Assembly: GCF_900115755.1 (NCBI RefSeq)
Contig: NZ_FOXQ01000008.1
Coordinates: 124,001 to 188,000, forward strand
Direction of reading: 5' to 3'
Origin: Parafilimonas terrae
Lineage (GTDB): Bacteria; Bacteroidota; Bacteroidia; Chitinophagales; Chitinophagaceae
DNA: 64,000 bases
Positions 37,865-45,639 of the stretch are shown piece after piece; position 1 is the stretch's first letter; every line of letters begins with the position of its first letter. The translations under genes were made by a program, and so were the position numbers. The notes under the pieces are model-generated. The model was not told where the DNA came from, did not search any database, and worked only from the letters and a program-made list of their open reading frames with translations.

Positions 37865-40378
37865 ATGAATATTGACACAGACTATAAATTGGATGATATA
37901 ACCCTTATCAAACATCTTAAAGATATTAACAGCCCTTTTGTTCCAAAAATTTATGAAGTTTATGAAGAAGTAAAAGATATTCTTAACTCCAGAGTACAAT
38001 TTGTCTTTCCAAACTATACGCTTCATAATACGGGTCATTCATTTCGAATAATGGAATACATGAGTAAGTTAGTAAGCGATTACAAATTGCTTGATGAACT
38101 TGAAATTACTCTTTTAATTTATGCTGCACTTCTTCACGATATTGGAATGGCTATCAGCGATAAAGATATCACTGCGATTAAGGCTGACGATTTTCCTTTC
38201 TGTGATATCAAGTTTTCGACAATGAAAAAACTCATGGGAGGAAATGAAGAACTTGCATTACAAGAATATGTACGTAGAATACACGCTTCACTGTCTGGCA
38301 AATATATTATAGAAGAGCTAAAGGAGAAATTGCTAATTCCTAAACTTGCTGCTTTAGATTTTGCACAAGATCTTGCTTTAATTTGTGAAGCACATACCTG
38401 GGACTATGATCGAATAAAAACAGAATTGCGTACACATGAAATAAAAGGCGATTATAAATTTAATTCTCAATTTATTGCTGCAATTCTTCGCTTGGCAGAC
38501 ATATTAGATATTGACGGAAACAGAACGCCCTACAATTTATATAAACTAATTGCACCCAAAGGTATAAGTGATGATGAATGGAAGCAGCACTATCTTATTT
38601 CAAATAATGAAAAAATTACTGTTGACGATAGAACACAACAAAAGAAAATTGTTTTTCATGGCAAATCAACAAATGCAAGCATACATAGAAAGCTATTGAT
38701 TTACATTGGTTGGGTAAAGGATGAACTGATCAATGCCGTGTCTCTTGTTAAAGGAATGATACCTCAATATAATTTGGTATATGATACAACACCTGAAGTC
38801 AATATACAAACTGAAGGTTATACGTTTTCTGATTACAAAATGACACTCGAATTCAAAGCAATCAGTTCATTGCTCATGGGTGAAAAAATTTATGGAAGTA
38901 GAACTTTGGGACTTAGGGAACTTGTTCAAAATTCAATTGATTCCTGCAAAATAAGGCAGGAAGCGGAAAAGCTTAAATGGGAATTTGGTGAAGAGCAATA
39001 CCAACCAAAAATTAAAGTGATCTTAGATAAAGATAAAAATCAGGCAATAATAAAAGATAACGGCACTGGCATGTCTATCAATATTATAAAAAAGCATTTT
39101 TTAAATATTGGTGTTTCATATTATAATTCCACTGATTTTTTACTTAAAGATTTTAACTACAGGCCGATTGGAAATTTTGGTATCGGCTTTCTTTCTTGTT
39201 TTATGCTGTCTAATGATGCTAAAGTTACAACGAGAGATTATGGATCAAAATATAAATATACAATTGAACTTGAAAAAGGAAATGAATATACTTCTTTAAC
39301 ACAGGCGGAAGATGTGAGGTTTGATGGAACCGAAGTGGTTTTAAATTATTCAGATTTTATTTCAGTTTTCAATAACGATATAAAAGAAGTACATGGATTT
39401 TTAAGTCAGTATTTCTTAACAGACGGAATTGTTTTTGAATTGATAGATAAATCCTTGACAAAAAGCGAAAAGATTGTACAGAGCATTGCATTGACCGAGC
39501 CACTGGATAAGGGATTAATAAAAATTGATTTTAAAGATTATCTAAAAGAAGTTGAGGGGTATGCTCTAATAAAGAAAAAAAGACCATTTATTAAACAGTT
39601 CGATGAAATAGATTTTGATGAGATTCTTTATAAATATGATGACGAAAAAGGATTGGTGGAGATAGTTGAACCTGCCAAACTTAAAATAGATGATTATATC
39701 AATGGTACTGAGTTAAAATATTTTTCAATACCGTTAGTTGAATCCAATGTGGAAGATGATTTCTTAAATGGTTTAAATTTTACGGGAGATGTAGATGAGG
39801 TTATTACAAAAATGGAAAATGAATTGACATGGGTTTCTATAATTGTACCAAAAGATAGACAAGAAGAATTAGCTGAAACTAGTATTGACCGCAATACAGT
39901 TTATATTTTTGATAATCTTGAAACAAGGGATTTACACCAAATTGGCCATTCAAAAGACTGCGAAACAAAAGCTTTTGTAAAAAAAATTACATTATTTGAA
40001 GGAAGGAAAAATACTTTGTACCTGCCCTTTAATAAAACGGAGCGCGACCATAAATTTTATTGGTGGAAAACAAGTGACAGTAAACAGTATTTATTCATGC
40101 GGAGCGTGTTGATAAAGGATTTTAATTTTGATATAGATGTATCGGCTTCAATTTTTGAAATTAGCTCCTTCATTACAAATATTACTTCCAAAAAATTTAT
40201 TCCTGATATTTCCAGGAATAATGTTGATGCTGAAACGAGAAAGATACTAAATTATATTATTGGAAAAGCTATACATCTTGGTGCAAGAGATAATTTAGAT
40301 TTGGATAAAGATGAAAAGCAAACGTTAGAAAATTTTATTAGGACTTATTACGATGAAAAAACTGAATATGAAATATAA
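37865..40378 (+). CDS. HD-phosphohydrolase / HSP90-like ATPase fusion
   Basis: An 837-residue two-domain protein. The N-terminal HD domain (about 30-230) shows H58 (NTGHSFRI), H91-D92 (LLHDIGMA) and a further His in EAHTWDYDR, fitting a metal-dependent phosphohydrolase. A GHKL (HSP90-type) ATPase follows from about 325, with E352 and N356 (RELVQNSIDSC), D398-NGTGM and the glycine loop G436-NFGIGF. The C-terminal 250 residues resemble the HSP90 middle region in layout. Such fusions occur in predicted conflict systems. It ends the gene run of the putative defence island. Confidence 0.88.
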   Translation: MNIDTDYKLDDITLIKHLKDINSPFVPKIYEVYEEVKDILNSRVQFVFPNYTLHNTGHSFRIMEYMSKLVSDYKLLDELEITLLIYAALLHDIGMAISDKDITAIKADDFPFCDIKFSTMKKLMGGNEELALQEYVRRIHASLSGKYIIEELKEKLLIPKLAALDFAQDLALICEAHTWDYDRIKTELRTHEIKGDYKFNSQFIAAILRLADILDIDGNRTPYNLYKLIAPKGISDDEWKQHYLISNNEKITVDDRTQQKKIVFHGKSTNASIHRKLLIYIGWVKDELINAVSLVKGMIPQYNLVYDTTPEVNIQTEGYTFSDYKMTLEFKAISSLLMGEKIYGSRTLGLRELVQNSIDSCKIRQEAEKLKWEFGEEQYQPKIKVILDKDKNQAIIKDNGTGMSINIIKKHFLNIGVSYYNSTDFLLKDFNYRPIGNFGIGFLSCFMLSNDAKVTTRDYGSKYKYTIELEKGNEYTSLTQAEDVRFDGTEVVLNYSDFISVFNNDIKEVHGFLSQYFLTDGIVFELIDKSLTKSEKIVQSIALTEPLDKGLIKIDFKDYLKEVEGYALIKKKRPFIKQFDEIDFDEILYKYDDEKGLVEIVEPAKLKIDDYINGTELKYFSIPLVESNVEDDFLNGLNFTGDVDEVITKMENELTWVSIIVPKDRQEELAETSIDRNTVYIFDNLETRDLHQIGHSKDCETKAFVKKITLFEGRKNTLYLPFNKTERDHKFYWWKTSDSKQYLFMRSVLIKDFNFDIDVSASIFEISSFITNITSKKFIPDISRNNVDAETRKILNYIIGKAIHLGARDNLDLDKDEKQTLENFIRTYYDEKTEYEI

Positions 40379-40462
40379 TCGACTGCAGGGAATCTTACAC
40401 ATATTGAATAAAAATTGTCATATTTGAATTTTAATTTCAGTTTTTACTAATTTAATACAGTT

Positions 40463-40858
40463 ATGGCAACCAGTACGCTTAAAATATTAAGAGAAGTAAA
40501 TGACTACACGCAGGATTTTGTAGCCGAAGAAATATTAGGTATAAGCCAGGCCACGTATGCCAGGCTGGAAGCCAACCCTGCAAGAATAACTGCCGAACAA
40601 GCGCAAAAGTTATCCGACTTATATAAGGTCAGCATTGCTAACTTGCTTTCCGAGGCAACACCTATAGTAACATTTCAATCGAAATCCATTTCAGAAAATA
40701 GCAATAATGGCAATATAGGTTTTGTTCAAAGTCAAACAAATCAGTTTGATGAAACCACTATGAAAGTTTTGAAAGAGCAGAATGAATTATTAATTAAGCA
40801 AAACACAGAATTAATGGAATTGGTAAAAGCATTGGGTGGCAAATTGGCTCATTCATAA
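40463..40858 (+). CDS. XRE-type regulator with C-terminal coiled coil
   Basis: A 131-residue protein. The N-terminal helix-turn-helix (about 5-65) has DFVAEEILGISQATYARLE as recognition region, and a C-terminal coiled coil follows (ETTMKVLKEQNELLIKQNTELMELV, about 95-125) after a polar linker. It lies 84 bases after the HD/ATPase gene on the same strand. It ends 11 bases from the convergent XRE gene at 40870, whose product has the same layout. Confidence 0.85.
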   Translation: MATSTLKILREVNDYTQDFVAEEILGISQATYARLEANPARITAEQAQKLSDLYKVSIANLLSEATPIVTFQSKSISENSNNGNIGFVQSQTNQFDETTMKVLKEQNELLIKQNTELMELVKALGGKLAHS

Positions 40859-40869
40859 AGTGAGCATAG

Positions 40870-41259
40870 TTACTTGATCTTTTGTTGGAGCCTTTTAATT
40901 TCTTGCTTAAGTTCCCTTATTTCTTCATTTTTGGTAAGCACAATTTCTTCCATGCCTCGATCATTGTATTGGTGATTCACATAACCACTACTGCCTCCTT
41001 GGCCACCGATAAAAGTGCAATTATGGTATAAAACATTTGCACGCAAATGATGAGTTACGCCAAATTCACTAAGCATAAACAATTCAATTGGTGCTTGATA
41101 AAAATCCGACAGCTTTTTTGCATGAATTTCGTTGATTTTTAGTTTCCCTTCTTCTAGTTTTTTGTATGATTCAGTGGAAAGATTAAGTTCTTTTGCAATC
41201 ATTTCAAGAGAAAGTTTTTTATACTGACGATAACAGGAAAGGATAAAAAGCTGATTCAT
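40870..41259 (-). CDS. XRE-type regulator with C-terminal coiled coil
   Basis: A 129-residue protein with the same plan as its convergent neighbour: helix-turn-helix (about 5-60, MIAKELNLSTESYKKLEEG), an AKKLSDFYQAPI segment matching AQKLSDLYKVSI next door, a Gly/Asn/His-rich linker and a basic coiled coil (LTKNEEIRELKQEIKRLQ). The start overlaps the stop of the gene at 41256 by 4 bases, so the two minus-strand regulators are one operon. Confidence 0.83.
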   Translation of the reverse strand: MNQLFILSCYRQYKKLSLEMIAKELNLSTESYKKLEEGKLKINEIHAKKLSDFYQAPIELFMLSEFGVTHHLRANVLYHNCTFIGGQGGSSGYVNHQYNDRGMEEIVLTKNEEIRELKQEIKRLQQKIK

Positions 41260-41576
41260 TTTCTTTTAGATGTCTTTTTCTTTTTAGCTAACGCTTCCCT
41301 TTCTTTTTTTCTTTTCGCCTTATATATCTCGACAGGTGCCGGTCCTTTTCGATCCGACCAAGTTGTTGGCTCTATAAGATCTTTTATATTTATTCCAAAA
41401 AATTCTGCTATTACTCTTAGTTGATATAACGATGGCTGAACTAAGTTTCTGCACCATCTAGAAACAGAGTTTCTATTAACATTAAGTTCTTCTGCCAATT
41501 CTATTTGATCCATACCAAACTCAATTAGGATATGTTGAAGGCGGTTATACTTTATTTCCGGATTTTCTTTACCCAT
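41256..41576 (-). CDS. XRE-type regulator with lysine-rich tail
   Basis: A 106-residue protein with a helix-turn-helix (about 15-65, MDQIELAEELNVNRNSVSRWCRN) of the Cro/C1 kind and a very basic C-terminal tail (KAKRKKEREALAKKKK). It is the first gene of the minus-strand pair with the gene at 40870. The upstream region, shared with the divergent sigma gene, contains two short palindromes. Confidence 0.85.
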   Translation of the reverse strand: MGKENPEIKYNRLQHILIEFGMDQIELAEELNVNRNSVSRWCRNLVQPSLYQLRVIAEFFGINIKDLIEPTTWSDRKGPAPVEIYKAKRKKEREALAKKKKTSKRK

Positions 41577-41622
41577 TGGATAAAGATATATATGGGCAAT
41601 TTATTGATTTTCAATATATTAT

Positions 41623-41682
41623 ATACTTTAAAAGTATCATTATATCATTTTGGATGTTCATAATAATATCATAAGTGATATT
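41623..41682. promoter_or_regulatory. Two short palindromes between regulator and sigma genes
   Basis: ATACTTT-A-AAAGTAT at 41623-41637 and AATATCA-TAAG-TGATATT at 41665-41682 lie in the 166-base divergent region between the XRE gene (starts 41576) and the sigma gene (starts 41743). Both are candidate operators for the XRE protein, but the sequence is AT-rich, so chance is not excluded. Confidence 0.45.
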
Positions 41683-41742
41683 TTCGTTACCTTTAAATTG
41701 CTACATAAAAAGTTTATTTATCTCTATTCCGAGTAGATTAGT

Positions 41743-42309
41743 ATGCTTTATAAGTCTAACAGTGGATTTAATTCAACCAAAATGCTTTCCTTCAAAACAA
41801 GTTTTGAAGCATACTATCCATCTTTATGTTTTTTCGCCAACCGCATTATAAACAATGAAGAAGCCGCCGCAGACATAACCGAAGATGTATTCATTAAACT
41901 ATGGGAGAAAAAACCCAATTTCAGCAAGTACAAAAACATTAAAGCCATATTATACATCGCTGTAAAAAATGCCTGCCTTAACTATATTCAGCAACAAAAA
42001 CGCAATACCGCCAAACAACATGCTTTCGCTTATTTTGCCCAATACGAAAGCGAAGATTTCATCCTCAACGAAATAGTGCGTGCAGAGGTGCTGCGGGAGG
42101 TATATGCGGCCTTACAGCAACTGCCGCCGGAGCAACGCCGCGTTATGCACCTGCTCTTTAAAGAAGGCTTAGACAGTAAGCAGGTGGCAGAGGAATTAAA
42201 TATTTCCATTCACACCGTGAAGAAGCATAAGCTTAATGGCATTAAGGCGCTTAAGAAGAAACTGGGCGTTTCGGGGTTGGTGGTTATTGCGGTGCTGGCG
42301 CATTTGTAA
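41743..42309 (+). CDS. ECF RNA polymerase sigma factor (FecI-like)
   Basis: A 188-residue sigma-70 factor of the Bacteroidota ECF type. Region 2 covers about 20-85 (YYPSLCFFANRII ... ITEDVFIKLWE) and region 4 about 120-175 (LPPEQRRVMHLLFKEGLDSKQVAEELNISIHTVKKH). Such factors usually sit right beside a FecR anti-sigma gene and a SusC/SusD pair. Here the nearest FecR gene is 4.8 kb away at 47117, with inserted genes between. That they belong together is inference. Confidence 0.92.
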   Translation: MLYKSNSGFNSTKMLSFKTSFEAYYPSLCFFANRIINNEEAAADITEDVFIKLWEKKPNFSKYKNIKAILYIAVKNACLNYIQQQKRNTAKQHAFAYFAQYESEDFILNEIVRAEVLREVYAALQQLPPEQRRVMHLLFKEGLDSKQVAEELNISIHTVKKHKLNGIKALKKKLGVSGLVVIAVLAHL

Positions 42310-42329
42310 ATGCTTCGCATTGATTGTCT

Positions 42330-42398
42330 GTACTTTTTTGCTTGTCCAAAAAAGTACCAAAAAAAGACCTCCGAAAACGATATTCAGCACGTTTTCGG
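42330..42398. repeat. Double hairpin intergenic element
   Basis: Two adjacent perfect stem-loops: an 11-bp stem GTACTTTTTTG / CAAAAAAGTAC (42330-42340 and 42347-42357) and a 9-bp stem CCGAAAACG / CGTTTTCGG (42371-42379 and 42390-42398). The first resembles a palindromic element I recall as repeated in genomes of this group (memory only). It lies 20 bases after the sigma gene and may end its transcript. Confidence 0.6.
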
Positions 42399-42515
42399 AT
42401 TACGCCTTGATGTAGCTTTTGTACTGATGACTTTTCGGCTGTTTGGCCTTGATGCTTAGGTTCGATCAGCATGATTGATGGCTACTATCTTTTAGTAAAC
42501 CATTATTCAGTAAGT

Positions 42516-42905
42516 TTAATTTATTAGGGTTTCACAATGCCTAAGCTTACAAATGAAATAATGCATGTGCTTTAATGTAAGTTCATTGTTTACAAAGCAA
42601 TAGTCCTTATCAAAGCCAAAAGCCCTGCAAATTTTTTCGGCATGGATTTTTGCCACCTCAAAAATTCGTGCTTCAGTTAATTGTGAAGGATTAAACTGAA
42701 AGCGTATTTTAAAATTATCATGTTGCGTATTTTCGGCGTTCTGTTGTCTCTGAATCGATAAGCATCATTTAGGTTATAAAGAATGTTATTTCGCATATTT
42801 ACAAAGCTTAATTGAAAAAGCACGTCGTCGTTATATTTGATCAATCTATAAAACTTTTTGGCAATCCCAGCAGCATCATTTCATATCCGATAATGCCTGT
42901 TGCAT
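42516..42905 (-). pseudogene. Unrecognised coding remnant in three frames
   Basis: Reading leftwards, an ATG at 42905 gives MQQALSDMK then stops. The next frame continues DAAGIAKKFYRLIKYNDDVL and beyond to about 42745. A third frame runs about 80 codons (HDNFKIRFQFNPSQLTEAR ... ICRAFGFDKDYCF) to a stop at 42516. The pieces join in order with protein-like composition. I do not recognise the family, and chance is not excluded. Confidence 0.4.
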
Positions 42906-42954
42906 TTACTTAAACCTGCATATTGTTTGCATGATAAGCTTCATCAGTATAGCC

Positions 42955-43575
42955 CTAATATCCTTTTTCTTTTAGCCAGGTGGCAACTGCATAAACATAG
43001 TCGCCAAAGTAAGCATTGGTTGCTAATTCTTCAGGTGTTATATTTAAACTATGGCAAATCTTTGGAAGGTTTTCCTGGAATTCCTGGTAATGTTTCCATA
43101 TAGCTTCACCACCCGGCAATCTTTCTGTTGAATACTGGCTTAACCATGTTCGTACACGTTCAATTAATAATTTTGCTGAATTATTGTGCACGCTTATATC
43201 CTGGCCGCTAATATCGCTTAAAGTAGCTCGGTACCGGTGTTCCATGCTGTCAAGCACAAGCAGTCTTTTGTTTCGGTAACTTCCATCGGCATATAACATG
43301 CAGCCCCAGAACAGCCCGCATTCAAAAGGCATATTGAACCTCGGCAAATTATTACCATCACTTAGTTCCACCCGCGATATGTCATGAACGCCTAACCTGC
43401 ATTCTTTGATTATGTCAGCTATCTTCATTAACCTGTTAGCTTCAGTACCAGAAGATTCCAATGCGCATCTTGGACTAAAACCGGAATCCTGTATGGCAAA
43501 CACGAGGGCTAAGAATAGTTCATTATAATCTTTATCAAAGGGACAGTTGATGAATACATTATTTTCGTAAGGCAA
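42955..43575 (-). CDS. TIR/deoxyribosyltransferase-like predicted nucleotide-binding protein
   Basis: A 206-residue protein. It opens VFINCPFDKDYNELFLALVF, then PRCALESSGT, ECRLGVHDISRVEL and LPRFNMPFECGLFWG. This set of motifs is that of a common but poorly named family with a TIR- or nucleoside-deoxyribosyltransferase-like Rossmann fold (recall, not search). A glutamate in MPFECGLF could be catalytic. It lies 25 bases after the small basic gene at 43601. The function is unknown; a nucleotide-cleaving stress or defence role is conjecture. Confidence 0.6.
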   Translation of the reverse strand: MPYENNVFINCPFDKDYNELFLALVFAIQDSGFSPRCALESSGTEANRLMKIADIIKECRLGVHDISRVELSDGNNLPRFNMPFECGLFWGCMLYADGSYRNKRLLVLDSMEHRYRATLSDISGQDISVHNNSAKLLIERVRTWLSQYSTERLPGGEAIWKHYQEFQENLPKICHSLNITPEELATNAYFGDYVYAVATWLKEKGY

Positions 43576-43600
43576 AGCAGTAAATGTGAAGAGTGGCGGG

Positions 43601-43795
43601 TTAATAAATGGCAGCCTTTACAGCTTCCCGAATCTTTTCTTTCGAGTTTGTGGTTGGAACACGAGAGCCTTTTACAACCCTGTATTCACCGGCTTCGGAA
43701 GATGAAAAATGCATTTTTTTTCCGAATCTCAGTTTCCAGAACTTCCGCCTTCGGTTTGCAGCATTTTGCGAAGATTTACCGTTAGCTTTTTTCAT
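43601..43795 (-). CDS. Small basic protein upstream of the TIR-like gene
   Basis: A 64-residue lysine/arginine-rich protein from the ATG at 43795 (MKKANGKSSQNAANRRRKFWKL...). An upstream in-frame start (43897) would add a hydrophobic AT-rich leader and is less likely. It precedes the TIR-like gene by 25 bases on the same strand. A TAACTTTG box upstream supports this start. No family recognised. Confidence 0.55.
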   Translation of the reverse strand: MKKANGKSSQNAANRRRKFWKLRFGKKMHFSSSEAGEYRVVKGSRVPTTNSKEKIREAVKAAIY

Positions 43796-43825
43796 TGCTT
43801 TTTGTTTTAAAGATAACACGATCAG

Positions 43826-43833
43826 CAAAGTTA
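43826..43833 (-). promoter_or_regulatory. Bacteroidota-type -7 box for the small basic gene
   Basis: On the minus strand TAACTTTG matches TAnnTTTG. It lies about 30 bases before the ATG at 43795. The candidate -33 TTG is about 28 bases further upstream, too far to be convincing. Confidence 0.4.
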
Positions 43834-43934
43834 TACAAAAAAATAAAACTGCTTTTATGCACAATTTTAAAATTAGTGTGTGTATCTTAAGAAACAAGTT
43901 AAATATTATTTTAAAATGAAGGCCTTGCAGGCTT

Positions 43935-43942
43935 TAAGTTTG
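43935..43942 (+). promoter_or_regulatory. Possible -7 box before the gene at 43982
   Basis: TAAGTTTG matches TAnnTTTG and lies 39 bases before the ATG. No good -33 element was seen at the right distance. Confidence 0.35.
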
Positions 43943-43981
43943 AATTGTTATATAATTTTATCTCACTAAAAACACTTTAGA

Positions 43982-44356
43982 ATGATCAACCCAAAAGAAC
44001 TCATGATTGGCAATCTCATTGATACTACCGATGGCCTGCATGCAGAAATAACCACGCTTACAAAAGATAAAATGATTGAAGGAAAACCTACAAAATTAAA
44101 TGTGATGTACCTGATGGGTTGTGGGTTCAGTGAAAAGCCTGGCAGAAGGAAAATTTGGGTACATGCAGCAACCGGTATTGAACTGAAAGCAATAGATTCA
44201 GTAACCTTTGTGCAGGTTTGCGGAAGGAAAGAAATTGGTATTCCGTTACGATATTTTCATGAACTGCAAAACCGGCTGTATTGTGTATCAGAATATGATC
44301 TGATAGCAGAATCAAAAAAAAGAAAAATAGGAGCTGGCGCGGTGGGCAACCAATAA
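43982..44356 (+). CDS. Small phage-like conserved hypothetical protein
   Basis: A 124-residue protein. The opening (LMIGNLIDTTDG), the middle (LMGCGFSEKPGRRKIWV) and the end (IPLRYFHELQNRLYCVSEYDL) follow a pattern I know from small Bacteroidota phage or prophage proteins of unknown role (LRIGN... and HxLQN-Y...). No signal or membrane segment. Its neighbours on both sides face the other way. Confidence 0.65.
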   Translation: MINPKELMIGNLIDTTDGLHAEITTLTKDKMIEGKPTKLNVMYLMGCGFSEKPGRRKIWVHAATGIELKAIDSVTFVQVCGRKEIGIPLRYFHELQNRLYCVSEYDLIAESKKRKIGAGAVGNQ

Positions 44357-44358
44357 AT

Positions 44359-44553
44359 TCACGCAAGCATAAAAATAATTAAAGCCGGAGGGACAATCAT
44401 GGCCGCTAATAAATAGAAAAACTTGTAACTAATATCGAAACCTATGTGGTAATAGACAAGGTCCCGGTTGATAAAATACATGATCATTACAATCAAAATG
44501 AAGAAAATGATTGTTTTAAAAACAACATTGATGAAATGGCTTTTCTTCGGCAA
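44359..44553 (-). CDS. Small two-helix membrane protein
   Basis: A 64-residue hydrophobic protein with two predicted membrane helices (about 8-28 and 44-63) and a basic first few residues. It converges with the gene at 43982, their stops 2 bases apart. No family recognised. A chance open frame in AT-rich DNA is possible. Confidence 0.45.
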   Translation of the reverse strand: MPKKSHFINVVFKTIIFFILIVMIMYFINRDLVYYHIGFDISYKFFYLLAAMIVPPALIIFMLA

Positions 44554-44909
44554 GTCCGTTTTTTAAAAAGATTACATATTTATGATGCATATTTAAGAGA
44601 AAATCTTTAATTTTATTCTTTAAGGGTTTAGGGTTGAAAACGAGCTTTTGTATTCACGAAGGCTCTTTTATTTTAAAAGCTTCGTATAACAAATATTATT
44701 TCATTTAAGCACCGCTATTCTTAATTTTCTTTTTCCTTTTAATGCATGCTTTTGGCCAGACCGGCTTTTATATCAAAAAAGAAGTTTATCGGTTTGACTG
44801 AAAGCTTGTTATTCTTTACAAGTTCAGCATGGATGCGTTTATGAATCCAAATTGATAACTATAAAAGCCCTGCATGCGGGGCTTTTATATATCCGGATAG
44901 CAGAAATAG
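44554..44909. other. Intergenic region ending in a terminator hairpin
   Basis: About 355 bases without a gene. The only structure seen is the hairpin at 44861-44888. Confidence 0.6.
44861..44888 (-). terminator. Terminator hairpin after the DUF892 gene
   Basis: A perfect 10-bp stem ATAAAAGCCC / GGGCTTTTAT with an eight-base loop, 21 bases past the stop of the ferritin-like pseudogene. The A-run on the plus strand gives a T-run on the minus strand after the stem, as expected for leftward transcription. Confidence 0.75.
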
Positions 44910-45468
44910 TTATAGAGCTTCAGGTTCTTCAGCAGCTTCATAATTCACACTGTTTTCTGCAATTGCACTTAACTTTTCATCGGTTTCTTTTTCTTCTTCC
45001 AGCGTACTTCCCAGTAACTCTTTTATCTCGTTCAGACCAAGGGTCTCTGCAAGCTGAGCAAGGCCGCCATAAGTGGATATTTCATAATGTTCTACTTTTT
45101 TGCGCTGCAAGTATTAATCCTACATCACGGGTAGCCGTACCTTTCTTTGTCTCCTCTATAATGCCTGTTCCTTCCTGGAGAATACCTGCCATAGCATCGC
45201 ATTTTTTTGCCTGTGGTTTTTTTTCAAGCAATGCAAATACTTTTTCAAGTCTTTCAACATGTGTTTGTGTCTGGGCATAATGTTCCTCAAACGCGTTTTG
45301 CAATTCAGATGATGTTGCAGCTTTTTTCATCTTGGGTAAGGCTTTCAGGATGTTTTTCTCCGCCCAGTAAATGTCTTTAATTTCATCTTGAAAGAAGTCT
45401 TTCAACATAGAATCATTAGCAGCGGCGCCCGCGCTTTTAGAAACTTTGCTTTTTGTTTTATTAGCCAT
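44910..45468 (-). pseudogene. DUF892 (YciE/YciF) ferritin-like gene broken by one frameshift
   Basis: From the ATG at 45468 the protein reads DFFQDEIKDIYWAEKNILKALPKM, the DUF892 ferritin-like family. After GLILAAQK the frame runs into a stop. The other frame then continues KVEHYEISTYGGLAQLAETLG to the normal C terminus at 44910. The break is in a run of six A on the coding strand (45096-45101); five would restore the frame. Metal-binding glutamate/histidine pairs are split between the halves. A sequencing error, a real mutation or phase variation would each explain it. Confidence 0.85.
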
Positions 45469-45639
45469 ATTAATAGTTTTTAAAGATGTGTATCCAATTC
45501 TGTGCAAGTTTTCTAAGATAGTCGCAGGGTTTAGATGATAAGACCGGTTTTCTTTAGTGGGTAGGGGCTTTTGTATCGGTCAGAGAACTGGTATTCAGGG
45601 AATGGTTTGTTTCCCCGAAAAAAGCATAAAAGTCCTGTA

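Larger units (their letters stand above)
42310..42954. other. Gene-poor stretch with hairpins and a coding remnant
   Basis: About 645 bases after the sigma gene. It contains the double hairpin at 42330-42398 and the broken minus-strand frames at 42516-42905, described separately. No intact gene was seen. Confidence 0.7.
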
